Assembly: GCF_024198255.1 (NCBI RefSeq) | Contig: NZ_JAJVKW010000010.1 | Location: forward strand, 186,001 to 250,000 | Direction: 5' to 3' | Origin: Myxococcus guangdongensis | Lineage (GTDB): Bacteria > Myxococcota > Myxococcia > Myxococcales > Myxococcaceae | Length of the DNA stretch: 64,000 bases | Shown: piece after piece, positions 34,458 through 43,245 of the stretch | How positions within the stretch are numbered: the stretch's first letter is position 1 | Layout: each line of letters begins with the position of its first letter | The notes under the pieces: model-generated | Database searches by the model: none | Told to the model about the DNA's origin: nothing | Seen by the model: the letters and a program-made list of their open reading frames with translations, nothing else | Made by a program: the position numbers and the translations under genes

Positions 34458-37174
34458 GACATCATCTCCTTGATCGCCTGTTCATTGAGCTGAAGGGTCT
34501 CGTCGCCCTCGAGGATGGGCTCGCCGCACACCTCGAACGCCGCGTCGTTGATGACATCCAGCGCGCCCTCCGGAAGCAGGCCGAGCCCGCTGGCCAGCTT
34601 CTCCACCTCCGAGCGGGGCCACTCGGGCTTCGCGACGAGCGCGCGCAGGAGGGACGTGTGGAGGGCATCGAGGCCCGCGATACCTGCCTGCGTCGGCGGG
34701 GGCGCGGGAGGGGGTGGCTCCTCCTCGGAGAAGATGCTCCCCAGGAGGCTGGAGACCGCGGCGGTCTCCGCGAGCTTCGCCTGGACGCTGCGCATGTCGA
34801 GCGCCACCCGCTCGCCCTTCTCGGGAGGTGGGGCGGGGATGGCGAATCCCTGCTCGGGGGCACCGGCCAGTCGCATGGGGACGGGCTCGGTCGCGGGGCG
34901 TGACGCGGTGGCGGCGTGGACGCGCGAGTAGACGCTGCTCTCGTCGAGCCCCAGCATGGCGTAGAGCTTCGACAGCGTCTTGAGCTCCTGGGGTGACACG
35001 GTGCCGTCGGCCACGGCGACCTCGACCAGGAGGTTTCCGAGCGACGTGCGAGCCTCGGGTGTCAGCGCCTCCACGCGCTTCTTGTGGCCCGCGCTGGAGG
35101 CGGGGCGCGCGAGCAACCAGGACACATGGGCGTGGAGCCGGACCTTTTCGGAGGAGAGCAGTCCCTGCGCGGCTTCGACGAGGGCCTCCATGCGATGGAC
35201 TTCGTCGGTGGAGACGGTGCCATCGGCGGTGGCCACGGCGGCGGCGAGGTGGAGCATCGCGAGCGCGGACAGGTAGCTCGCCGAAGGGGCGCTCGGTGAA
35301 TCGGGAGGCAGCGGGAAGAGCCACGCGGACTCGTCCGGGGAGAGCACGGCGCCGCCCATGCGAGGGTCGGGCTCCATGCCGTGGCCCAGCTTCTCCAGGG
35401 CCTGGGCCAGGCCCACGGCCTCGGCCTTGGTGAGCTTGCCGAGGGTCGCGGTGGGCCAGTGCTTCAGGAGGTCCGTCGCGGGCACAGGAGCGGAGGGGTT
35501 GTTCCCGAGGGATTGGCGCAGCAGCGCGCGGAGTGCCTGCACGTCCGAGCCTCCGTCGATGGAGGCGGCGAGCTCGGGAGGAAGCAGGGCGAGGGCGCTC
35601 ATGCTGTTGCGCGCGTCGGGGTTCTTCCCCACCCAGCGACTGTAGGACTCGAGCGATTCGCAGCACTCCTCGATGAGCGCGCGCACGGGCTTGAGGGAGG
35701 TCTCGGAGGCTTCGTTGATGGAGGCCGAGGCCAGGCGCACCGGGCCGCCGAAGGATGCGCTCGCGGGGTTGTAGCGGGCCTCGACCTTCGATTTCAGGGC
35801 GCGAGGGACGATGCCCGCGCCGTGGTCACGTTGGTAGCGCGCACGGAAGAGCGCCTGGAACTCCTCGGGGCAGCGAGTGGCGGGCGTGCGCAGCCGGGTG
35901 ACATGGGTCTCCACGGCCCAGACGAGGGCCCAATCCGCGGGGAGTGGGAGCGCCCGAGTGGCGGCCGTGCCCGCGGCCATGCGCACGTCGAACGACGCGG
36001 AGCCGGCGTTGCGCAGCCAGACTGCGGGAGACTCCTTCAGCAATCCATCCTCGCTGGTGCGACGCACGCGCAGGACATCGAGGAAGGCCGAGGCATAGTT
36101 GGCGAAGGAGTGGTTCTCCCCGTAGACATCGAGGAGCCCTTGGACTTCGTCTTCGATGAGCCGGGCCTCGGCGCGCGCATCGGGTTCGGTGCCCAGCTCG
36201 TGGAGCACGCGCCGTTCCAGTCCGTAGAAGAACAGGAAGACGAAACCGATATCGATTCCAGGCTGACGTCGTCCATCCGCGAGCCATGCGAGGTATCCCG
36301 CGCGGGAGGCGGGCGAGAGGTCCGAGTACGAGGGCCAGTACCGCAAGCCCTGGACACCGCGATTGGGGCGGGACGCGACCTCGAGCTTGGGGTTGATGAG
36401 GGCCGGTTCAACACTCGGGGTCTTCACCGCGCGCAGGCGCGAGCCCACGTAGACCATTCCATCCTTGAGCGTGTAGCCCGCGACCTCGATCGACTGGCCC
36501 GGAGCAATCCACTCCGTCTTCTGCGCAGCCACGGGAGACAGCGTGGAGTCAGGCGCGGACGCAGGTCCGAGGGGCTGCACGGAGGCGACGCGCTGCACGG
36601 TCTCGATGGTGGGGGCGGGCTCAACAGGTTTCCGGGTCGGCGAGGGATCCGACAGCACACTGCGCTCGAGGGGCGTGGGCTCGCTCGGCGTCCAGGTCGG
36701 AACGAGAGGCGAAGGCGCACGCGGTGCGTGCTCGACGGGTTTCCCAATCGAGGAGGGCGGCGCTGGAGCGATGACGGCGCGCGCCGACCGCATCGGCTCG
36801 ATACGTGATGCCGTCGGTGTGGAGACAGCCTGCGCGAGCGGCTCGGTGGAGCTCTTCACCACCGTCCGTGGCTCATCCGCGATACGAACCTTGAGCCCGG
36901 GTGAGACCCGGGGCGCGCTCACGCGCTCGAAGCGCAGGGCAATGGTGGACGAACCAGGCGAGGAAGCCGCTGGAGCAGGGGAAGGGACAGCGGCGGTCAC
37001 GACGCCGGACCGCGCCTGCTGCGAGGCCTTCCAGCGGGCATTGACCTTGTTGAGCCAGACAATGCCACCCCACGCGCCCAGCCCGAGCATGACCATGCAG
37101 CACAGAGGGCCCCCGACTCGGTCTGACTGAGCGGCGGCCACCAGGGTCGGCAGCGCCCGAATCCATACCTCCAT
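34454..37174 (-). CDS. Membrane-anchored TerB-N/TerB/TerB-C protein
   Basis: A 906-residue product, first gene of the operon. One N-terminal membrane span (GGPLCCMVMLGLGAWGGIVWL, about 21-41) precedes a Pro/Ser/Thr-rich linker to about residue 225. A TerB-N domain follows (IEVAGYTLKDGMVYVGSRL, RYWPSYSDLSPASRAGYLAWLADGR, GFVFLFFYGLERRVL). A helical middle comes next, then a TerB-type alpha domain with two acidic repeats (VATADGTVSTDEVHRMEALVE and VAVADGTVSPQELKTLSKLYAML), the presumed metal-binding sites, and a TerB-C-like end. In tellurite-resistance-linked systems TerB domains are proposed to sense divalent metal at the membrane. Together with the two downstream genes this is the known TerB-ATPase-helicase arrangement. 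Confidence 0.87.
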   Translation of the reverse strand: MEVWIRALPTLVAAAQSDRVGGPLCCMVMLGLGAWGGIVWLNKVNARWKASQQARSGVVTAAVPSPAPAASSPGSSTIALRFERVSAPRVSPGLKVRIADEPRTVVKSSTEPLAQAVSTPTASRIEPMRSARAVIAPAPPSSIGKPVEHAPRAPSPLVPTWTPSEPTPLERSVLSDPSPTRKPVEPAPTIETVQRVASVQPLGPASAPDSTLSPVAAQKTEWIAPGQSIEVAGYTLKDGMVYVGSRLRAVKTPSVEPALINPKLEVASRPNRGVQGLRYWPSYSDLSPASRAGYLAWLADGRRQPGIDIGFVFLFFYGLERRVLHELGTEPDARAEARLIEDEVQGLLDVYGENHSFANYASAFLDVLRVRRTSEDGLLKESPAVWLRNAGSASFDVRMAAGTAATRALPLPADWALVWAVETHVTRLRTPATRCPEEFQALFRARYQRDHGAGIVPRALKSKVEARYNPASASFGGPVRLASASINEASETSLKPVRALIEECCESLESYSRWVGKNPDARNSMSALALLPPELAASIDGGSDVQALRALLRQSLGNNPSAPVPATDLLKHWPTATLGKLTKAEAVGLAQALEKLGHGMEPDPRMGGAVLSPDESAWLFPLPPDSPSAPSASYLSALAMLHLAAAVATADGTVSTDEVHRMEALVEAAQGLLSSEKVRLHAHVSWLLARPASSAGHKKRVEALTPEARTSLGNLLVEVAVADGTVSPQELKTLSKLYAMLGLDESSVYSRVHAATASRPATEPVPMRLAGAPEQGFAIPAPPPEKGERVALDMRSVQAKLAETAAVSSLLGSIFSEEEPPPPAPPPTQAGIAGLDALHTSLLRALVAKPEWPRSEVEKLASGLGLLPEGALDVINDAAFEVCGEPILEGDETLQLNEQAIKEMMS

Positions 37175-37402
37175 TGTGTTGCTCCCCGCCCGGCGCCTGA
37201 GGACGGCGACCGCTCACGTCTGGCTCTATCCGTGAGACGAATGATAGTGGGTTGCAAGCACGAGCGTGAGGCAAAGGGCCCTGCGGAGCCTCACCCCGGG
37301 GTGGTATTCCCATCGGGGTGGGCATGACCCAGCGTGGGGCCGAAAGGTGTCGCGGATTGCGGCCCCTTGCTCATGGCTGGGTTTTGATTGCCGAGGTGTG
37401 TG
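37175..37402. promoter_or_regulatory. Divergent promoter region of TerB operon and glycine-zipper operon
   Basis: This 228-bp spacer is the only place from which the eight-gene minus operon and the two-gene plus operon can be jointly controlled. It includes a less G+C-rich stretch near 37230-37260. I could not settle on specific promoter boxes or an operator. Confidence 0.45.
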
Positions 37403-38395
37403 ATGCCACTGCCGCTCATTCCCGCCGCGTTTCTACTTGCAGGTCTTATTGGTTACGGCGCCAAGAAAGGCTACGACGGAATCGACAGCATGAAGGACGC
37501 CAAGGACATTGGCGAAGAGGCGGAGGCCCGCCATCAGGACGCGGTCCGGCGGTTGGACGGTGCTCGGGGCGTGCTGCAGCAGCAACTCGATGCGCTGTCC
37601 GCTCGGCGCGACGGCATCATCACCACGACCTTCCGCCGGCTCTTCGATTTCCTCGAGCAGTTGAGTCAGAAGGCGCGCCTGGAGGCGCTCGAGCGCCTGG
37701 GGACGGTCGGCGTGAGTCGGGAGGAGGTCCGGCTGTTCGCCGCGCAGTACCTGGAGGCGGGCGGCACCCTCTCGGGCTCGGTGGCGGCGGCCGTCACGGG
37801 TGCGGGCGCGAGTGCGCTGACCACGGGCCTGGTCACCACCTTCGCCACCGCGGGGACGGGCGCCGCGATGTCGGGGCTCTCCGGCGCCGCGGCCAACAGC
37901 GCCTTGCTGGCGTGGCTGGGAGGCGGCTCGCTCGCCTCGGGAGGCCTGGGCGTGGCGGGAGGCACCGTGGTCCTCGGAGGCATCGCGGTGGCCCCCGCCG
38001 TGGCCGTGGTCGGCTTCGTCCTCGCCCATCAGGGGGAGAAGGCGAAGACGAAGGCCATCGCCTACGCGGAGGAGGTCGACGCCCAGGTCGCGTCCATCGA
38101 CGCGGCCATCGCGCTGCTGGCACGGGCGTGCACGCGCGTGGAGGAGTTGAGCGGAGTGCTGGGCGCGCTCGACGAACGCGCGGGTCGAGCCCTCGACGCG
38201 TTGTGGGCGCTGGGCGGACGGTTCGACGCGGAGGACGATGTCCACCTGGCCCGGTTCGCCACCGCGATGCAGTTGGTGAAGGCCCAGAGCGAGCTGATGC
38301 GGATGCCCCTCTTCGCCGACGGCGGAGACCTGAACACCCAACTGGAGACCTTGCTGGAGCAGTCGCGTGGCCTGCTCCAACGGGGGACGTCATGA
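37403..38395 (+). CDS. Glycine-zipper membrane protein
   Basis: A 330-residue product that starts with a hydrophobic segment (LPLIPAAFLLAGLIGYGAKKGY). A helical, probably coiled-coil region (residues 25-110) follows. A long Gly/Ala-rich hydrophobic tract of about 95 residues comes next (SGSVAAAVTGAGASALTTGLV, GTGAAMSGLSGAAANSALL, GGTVVLGGIAVAPAVAVVGFVLA), strongly resembling glycine-zipper transmembrane hairpins. The C-terminal third is helical and soluble. I do not recognise a named family. It is divergent from the TerB operon and overlaps the next gene by 4 bp. A membrane effector or pore role would fit the neighbourhood but is only inference. The ATG at 37403 is used; a TTG lies 15 bases upstream. 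Confidence 0.72.
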   Translation: MPLPLIPAAFLLAGLIGYGAKKGYDGIDSMKDAKDIGEEAEARHQDAVRRLDGARGVLQQQLDALSARRDGIITTTFRRLFDFLEQLSQKARLEALERLGTVGVSREEVRLFAAQYLEAGGTLSGSVAAAVTGAGASALTTGLVTTFATAGTGAAMSGLSGAAANSALLAWLGGGSLASGGLGVAGGTVVLGGIAVAPAVAVVGFVLAHQGEKAKTKAIAYAEEVDAQVASIDAAIALLARACTRVEELSGVLGALDERAGRALDALWALGGRFDAEDDVHLARFATAMQLVKAQSELMRMPLFADGGDLNTQLETLLEQSRGLLQRGTS

Positions 38396-38769
38396 CGCTG
38401 AAGACGGAGCTGTCGCTGAAGGACGTGCTGACGGGCATCCAGGTGGTGGCCGACTGCGTGCGCGACATCCAGAAGGAGCGCACGGAGCAGACCCGGCTGC
38501 GTGAGCAGTCCCGCGTGGATGTCGAGCACATCCACGCCATGCGCGACGTGCTCATGGACTACCTGGACCGCAGCTTCGACGAGCGACGGGAGAACTTCCG
38601 ACAGCTCTTCGAGCGCCTGGACGGAGCCATCGCGAGCGACAACGTGGGGATGGCGGCCGCGGTCCTGGAGTCGGTCGTGAAGCTGGCGGACGCCTCGCCC
38701 TTCAAGGCGCTGCGGGATGTGGCGGCGACGCGCGCGGCGCTCGGCAAGGAGACGGAGTGGAAGTTCTGA
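38392..38769 (+). CDS. Small helical partner of the glycine-zipper protein
   Basis: A 125-residue, charged, wholly helical cytoplasmic product with heptad-like segments (VADCVRDIQKERTEQTRLREQSRVD split over two helices, and DYLDRSFDERRENFRQLFERLD). The ATG overlaps the preceding stop codon (ATGA, 38392-38395), so the two are translated together. No catalytic motif or known domain is visible. It is probably a stoichiometric partner or regulator of the membrane protein. Function unknown. Confidence 0.72.
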   Translation: MTLKTELSLKDVLTGIQVVADCVRDIQKERTEQTRLREQSRVDVEHIHAMRDVLMDYLDRSFDERRENFRQLFERLDGAIASDNVGMAAAVLESVVKLADASPFKALRDVAATRAALGKETEWKF

Positions 38770-38958
38770 GGGACGAAGTCCACGCGAGGGAGCCATGCGC
38801 GCGGGGGGCTGCCTGCCTGCCCCTGGACCTGTGAGGCCGGTGCGCGGGGACGCGGGGTTCTCGGCTGCCTGGAGCGTTCACATGTTGACGCGGAAGCAGC
38901 GGATGCGCCGGAGGTGTGGGTTCGGGTCTGGAACGACACGCATGGGGAGGCCGCGACG

Positions 38959-39519
38959 ATGGACCGCAAACGCCGGGTCAAGGGCTGGGCCCTGGGGCTC
39001 CTGCTGGGCGTCTGGGGCGTGAGCTGCGAGCGTCCCGAGGACACAGGAGGAGGTGGCGAAGGCACTCCCTCCGCGAAGAACCGTGAGATGCGCTCGGCGT
39101 TCTGGCGCGACCTGATGGCCTCGCGTGAGAAGGCGCCAGACCCCGAGGCCCTGAAGGGACCGGATGCTCAGGGCGTGGGGGGCTCGGGACGCGCCGAGCC
39201 CACGGGCATCCTGCACGGCCGGGTGACGTGGGTGGGGGACAACGAGCTGCTCGTCCGCGACGGAGCGGGCGTGGAGCAGGACATCGGGGTCGTCCCCGAT
39301 ACCCGACTGCGGTTGAACGGGAACGCGGTGGGCCTGGCGTCGATGCGAGAGGGCGACGCCGTCAAGGTGGCCTACGACGACAGCCCTGGCGGCTGGGTCG
39401 CGCGCGAGGTGGACGTGGAGGTGAGCCCACCTCGGGACATCTCCACCGAGCGCGAGGGGCGCAGAGGGCGAGCATCGGGCGAGCAGCGTGGAGGTGACTC
39501 CTCCACGCTGCCTCGCTGA
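38959..39519 (+). CDS. Putative exported protein with small beta domain
   Basis: A 186-residue product with an N-terminal hydrophobic signal (WALGLLLGVWGVSC) whose Cys could be a lipidation site, though the lipobox is not canonical. After a Gly-rich linker and a charged helix, residues about 83-150 form a small beta-rich domain (GILHGRVTWVGDNELLVRDGAGVEQDIGV, shown here in parts) resembling OB-like DUF5666-type folds. The tail is disordered and charged. The ATG at 38959 has GGGGAGG eight bases upstream. Function unknown. Confidence 0.7.
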   Translation: MDRKRRVKGWALGLLLGVWGVSCERPEDTGGGGEGTPSAKNREMRSAFWRDLMASREKAPDPEALKGPDAQGVGGSGRAEPTGILHGRVTWVGDNELLVRDGAGVEQDIGVVPDTRLRLNGNAVGLASMREGDAVKVAYDDSPGGWVAREVDVEVSPPRDISTEREGRRGRASGEQRGGDSSTLPR

Positions 39520-39547
39520 CGATGCTCACCCAGGACGCATCGTCAGC

Positions 39548-42500
39548 TCAGAACGCCGCACCATTCGCGCGCCGTCCGGGAGACGAACGGAGCGCGGGGT
39601 TGAGCTGGGGATGGCGGACGAAGGGCGCGCCGGCCTGGGTGTCGGGCGAGCGATTGATGGAGATGTCGTCCTCGGTGGCCGTGTAGCTCAACTGGTCCAC
39701 GGTGGCCGAGTCCAGTGCACGCAGGTACACCGAATCGCTGGTGTTGTTGAGCCCGAGCGTCCCGGACGACGCGGACACGGTGTTCGGTGTCCCGGGCGTG
39801 TAGCCGCGATTGCCTCCGAAGACGACATACGCCCCGCCCGCGGGCACGAGCGTCCCGTTGCCGAAGACATGACGGACGCTGGCGGCATCCGACAAGGTCC
39901 ACCCCGACAGGTCGACGGGGGTCGTGCCGAGGTTGACCAGCTCGATGAACTCGTAATCGGGGTCCGGCGTGGAGGTGCCGTTGCCATTCGGGGTGGAGGG
40001 CTCGTTGGCGAGGACCTCGTTGATGATGACCATCGGCGCCGGCGGCGGCGCCCCGCCAAAGGCATAGCGGCTGATGACCGGGTAGTGGTCGCTGACGACG
40101 TTGCCGTAGTCGGGAATGTCCGTGGGCCGGACGACCTTCAGCGAGCTGGGGACGAAGGACCCGGCGACGCTCGCGTTGACGAGCGTGTGGTCGATGGTTT
40201 CGGAGTAGCCGGTGGTGGTGCTCTCCGAGCGACTCGTCAGGGCTCGGGTGATGAAGGTGTAGCGCGAATCGGAGACGAAGTTCTCGTAGGGCGTGGGCTT
40301 GGGGATGCCCGCGACGGTGGTGATGGACTCGTCCAGGTCGTCATTCCAGTCTCCGATGACGAACAGGCGCTCCACGGGGTGGTCCTCGAGGTAGTACTTG
40401 AGGCTGGCGCTCGCGTCGGTGCGGAGCCCATGTGAGTACTCGTCCGCGGACGCCTTCATGTGCAGGACGATGACGGTGAGGGGCGTGGTCGTCCCGCGCA
40501 GGGTGAAGTTGACGCGCAGGGGAGGGCGTCCGCCAAAGCGGTTGGCGACATCCACGAGGATGAGCTCGGCGCTCTGGAAGGTGACGCTGTCGTCGTAGAG
40601 GATGGCCAGCTTCTGTCCACTCGCGGTGTAGATGCTGCCGGCGTTGGGGACGCGGCTCGTGTCATTGGAGATGAAGCCGGAGTAGTTGGGGAGCTGCGCG
40701 AGCAGGGTCGCGAAGTCCTGGCTGTCGACGACCTCGACGAGCCCCCAGATGTTGGCGCCGGTGGTGCGCAGGATGTCGCGGGTGTGGGAGATCTGCAGGT
40801 CATCGAGCGTGCCACCCGGAGAGGTGGAGTTCGGAGGTCCCTGGGTATCCGAGCCGAACCACTCGAGGTTCCAGTGGCCCACGGCGATTTCGACTCCCGC
40901 GGGGAGGATTTTGAGCGGCAGCTCGCGTGAGGCGAAGGTGTCCCGGCTGTCGGTCACCACGAACGTGATGCGCGGAGTGCCCGCCGTGGTGGGCGTGCCG
41001 GAGAGGGTCCCCGTCGTGGAGAGCGAGAGCCCCGCGGGCAGGGTGCTCGAGGTGCTCCACCGCAGGGGCGCCTGGCCACCGGTCGCGGCGAGGGTGACGG
41101 AGTAGGCCTGGCCCACGGTGGCGTCGGGCAGGGTCGCGGTCGTCACCGCGGGAGGCGGGGCGATGGTGGTGACCGAGAGGCCCTTGTCCGCGAAGCGGCC
41201 GTTGGCGTCGGTGGCGCGCGCGGTGAAGGTGGTGGCGCTCGCATTCGTGGTGCCGCTGATGCCGCCGGACGCGGAGAGGCTCAGGCCCGAGGGCAGCGCG
41301 CCCGAGGCGATGCTCCAGGTGATGGGCGTCTTGCCACCGGAGGCGGCGAGCTGGGTCGAGTACGGCTGTCCGAGTGTGGCGGGCGGCAGCAGGTCCGTGG
41401 TGACGGTGGGGAGCGCGTAGACGGCGACCGTGGCCTGATGTGTGGCGGAGCGACTGGCGGCGTCGGTGGCGCGAAGGGTGACGGTGGAGGAGGTGGCGCT
41501 GGGGGCGAGGGTGCCGGAGACGAGCCCGTTCTCCGGTGCGAGGGTGAGTCCCGAGGGCAGCGCGCCCGAGGCGATGCTCCAGGCGAGGGGCGCGCGGCCG
41601 CCCGCCGCGGTGACGGAGCTGGAGTACGAGGTGCCCGCGTAGCCATCCGCGAGCGTGCCGCTCAGGGAGAGCGGCGCCTCGACGACGAGCGCGAGGGCGC
41701 GGCTGTCGGTGCGTCCATTCGCGTCGGAGACGCGCAGGGTGACCGCGTGGGAGCCCGTGGTCGAGGGCGTGCCGCTCAGCGCGCCTTGGGTCGACAGGGA
41801 GATGCCCGAGGGGAGCGCACCGGAGGCGAGCGTCCATGCCAGGGTGCCCTGTCCACCGGTGGCGCCGAGGGTGTGTTGATAGGCGATGCCGCGCGTCGCC
41901 TCGGGGAGGGTCTGCGTGGTGATGGTGGGCAGCGCGGAGACGGAGACGGAGACGGAGACGGAGATGGTGCGGCTGTTGGCGTCACTGGCGACGACGTTGA
42001 AGGTGAAGGCGCCGCTCTGGGTGGGCTGGCCGTGGAGGAGCCCCTCGCGAGCGAGGGTGATTCCGGGAGGCAGCGGCCCTGTCGTGGTGAACACGTACGG
42101 GGGCTTGCCCTGGGAGGCCGAGAGGGGGCGGGTGACGTTGTCCTGGACGTAGAGGCTCAGCGCGGGAACGGCGGCAAGCGTGGGGGGTAGATACGTCGAG
42201 AGCGAGACCTCACGCGAGTCCGTGGCGCCGGCGGAGTCCGTGACGCGGAGGACGAGTGGGAAGTCGCCCGACGTGGTGGGAGTGCCTTCGAGGTTGCCCG
42301 AGTCACGGAGGCTCAGTCCGGGAGGCAGCGTGCCGCTGACGAGCGTCCACGTGTACGGCGCCTTGCCGCCGAGCGCGGTGAGGGCCTGGGCGTAGGTCCT
42401 GTCCGTATAGGCATCGGGGAGGTGTGTGGCGGTGATGGTGAGGCCGTCGCGGACGGTGAGCTGGAAGGCGGCGGAGGCCGAGCGGTTGTTGGCGTCACGG

Positions 42501-43084
42501 GCTTCGAGGGTGAAGGACGACGTGCCCGCGGCGGTGGGCGTGCCGGCGAGCGACAGGGCCTCGAGGCGGAGGCCCGCGGGCAGGGTGCCCGAGGCGACAT
42601 GGAGGGACAGAGGAGGGCGTCCGCCCGAGGCCGTGAAGGTGAACGAGTACGGGGCGCCGACGACACCGAGCGACAGGTTCGCGTTGGCGAGTGTCGGCGG
42701 GGTGAGGACGGTGAGCTCGAGCTGCTTGGAGATGCGAGCGCCGGAGCCGTCGTCGACCTGGAAGGTGGCGGAGAAGGTGCCGACGGCGGCGGGGGTGCCG
42801 GAGACGAGCCCCTGGGCGGAGAAGCTCAAGCCAGAGGGCAGCTCACCGCTGGCGAGACGCCAGATGAGGGGCGCGGTGCCGCCGGAGGCGACGAGGGGCG
42901 TGGAGTACGACTCACCGAGGTACGCGTCGGGGAGCGAGGTGGTCTGGAAGGAGAGGTGATTGCCGCCGCCATCGGAAGGGCCCGGGCCCGAGTCGGGCGT
43001 GTCAGGCAGCTTTGGTGGCGGGGAGCTGGAGCAGGCTGCGAGGGAGAGAACGAGCAGCAGCGAAAGGGTGCGGCGTAACCGCAT
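39548..43084 (-). CDS. Ig-repeat lipoprotein fused to endonuclease/phosphatase and lamin-tail domains
   Basis: A 1,178-residue lipoprotein (lipobox SLAAC). Residues about 45-740 contain eight putative-Ig (He_PIG) repeats, each with the pattern YSxxLxAxGG...LPxGLxLxxxGxxSGTP. An endonuclease/exonuclease/phosphatase (EEP) domain follows (GHWNLEWFGSDT, IWGLVEVVD, LAILYDDSVTF, VIVLHMKASADEY, FVIGDWNDDLDES, TIDHTLVN) with the catalytic-type Glu, Asp-Asn and His-containing blocks present. The C-terminal 130 residues are a lamin-tail-type domain (VIINEVLANEP, YEFIELVNLG, LSGWTLSDA). This suggests a surface-anchored nuclease on a long Ig stalk. The gene is preceded by the terminator of the next upstream gene. 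Confidence 0.88.
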   Translation of the reverse strand: MRLRRTLSLLLVLSLAACSSSPPPKLPDTPDSGPGPSDGGGNHLSFQTTSLPDAYLGESYSTPLVASGGTAPLIWRLASGELPSGLSFSAQGLVSGTPAAVGTFSATFQVDDGSGARISKQLELTVLTPPTLANANLSLGVVGAPYSFTFTASGGRPPLSLHVASGTLPAGLRLEALSLAGTPTAAGTSSFTLEARDANNRSASAAFQLTVRDGLTITATHLPDAYTDRTYAQALTALGGKAPYTWTLVSGTLPPGLSLRDSGNLEGTPTTSGDFPLVLRVTDSAGATDSREVSLSTYLPPTLAAVPALSLYVQDNVTRPLSASQGKPPYVFTTTGPLPPGITLAREGLLHGQPTQSGAFTFNVVASDANSRTISVSVSVSVSALPTITTQTLPEATRGIAYQHTLGATGGQGTLAWTLASGALPSGISLSTQGALSGTPSTTGSHAVTLRVSDANGRTDSRALALVVEAPLSLSGTLADGYAGTSYSSSVTAAGGRAPLAWSIASGALPSGLTLAPENGLVSGTLAPSATSSTVTLRATDAASRSATHQATVAVYALPTVTTDLLPPATLGQPYSTQLAASGGKTPITWSIASGALPSGLSLSASGGISGTTNASATTFTARATDANGRFADKGLSVTTIAPPPAVTTATLPDATVGQAYSVTLAATGGQAPLRWSTSSTLPAGLSLSTTGTLSGTPTTAGTPRITFVVTDSRDTFASRELPLKILPAGVEIAVGHWNLEWFGSDTQGPPNSTSPGGTLDDLQISHTRDILRTTGANIWGLVEVVDSQDFATLLAQLPNYSGFISNDTSRVPNAGSIYTASGQKLAILYDDSVTFQSAELILVDVANRFGGRPPLRVNFTLRGTTTPLTVIVLHMKASADEYSHGLRTDASASLKYYLEDHPVERLFVIGDWNDDLDESITTVAGIPKPTPYENFVSDSRYTFITRALTSRSESTTTGYSETIDHTLVNASVAGSFVPSSLKVVRPTDIPDYGNVVSDHYPVISRYAFGGAPPPAPMVIINEVLANEPSTPNGNGTSTPDPDYEFIELVNLGTTPVDLSGWTLSDAASVRHVFGNGTLVPAGGAYVVFGGNRGYTPGTPNTVSASSGTLGLNNTSDSVYLRALDSATVDQLSYTATEDDISINRSPDTQAGAPFVRHPQLNPALRSSPGRRANGAAF

Positions 43085-43184
43085 GGAGACTCCGGTCCGT
43101 CGGAGCTGGAAGAATTGCTCCGTGGTGAAGTCAACACTGTACTCCCCGGGAATGACATGGATTCAAGGGTACCGGGAGCCGGAC

Positions 43185-43219
43185 AAGAAAAGGCCGCGGT
43201 CCCCGAAGGGACCGCGGCC
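43185..43219 (-). terminator. Strong rho-independent terminator of the TPDSG-repeat gene
   Basis: Read on the minus strand: GGCCGCGGTCCC, TTCG tetraloop, GGGACCGCGGCC, then TTTTCTTG. The perfect 12-bp stem occupies 43192-43203 and 43208-43219. It is the clearest terminator in the window. Confidence 0.9.
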
Positions 43220-43245
43220 CGGTGTCTCAGGAACAGAGAATCAGA

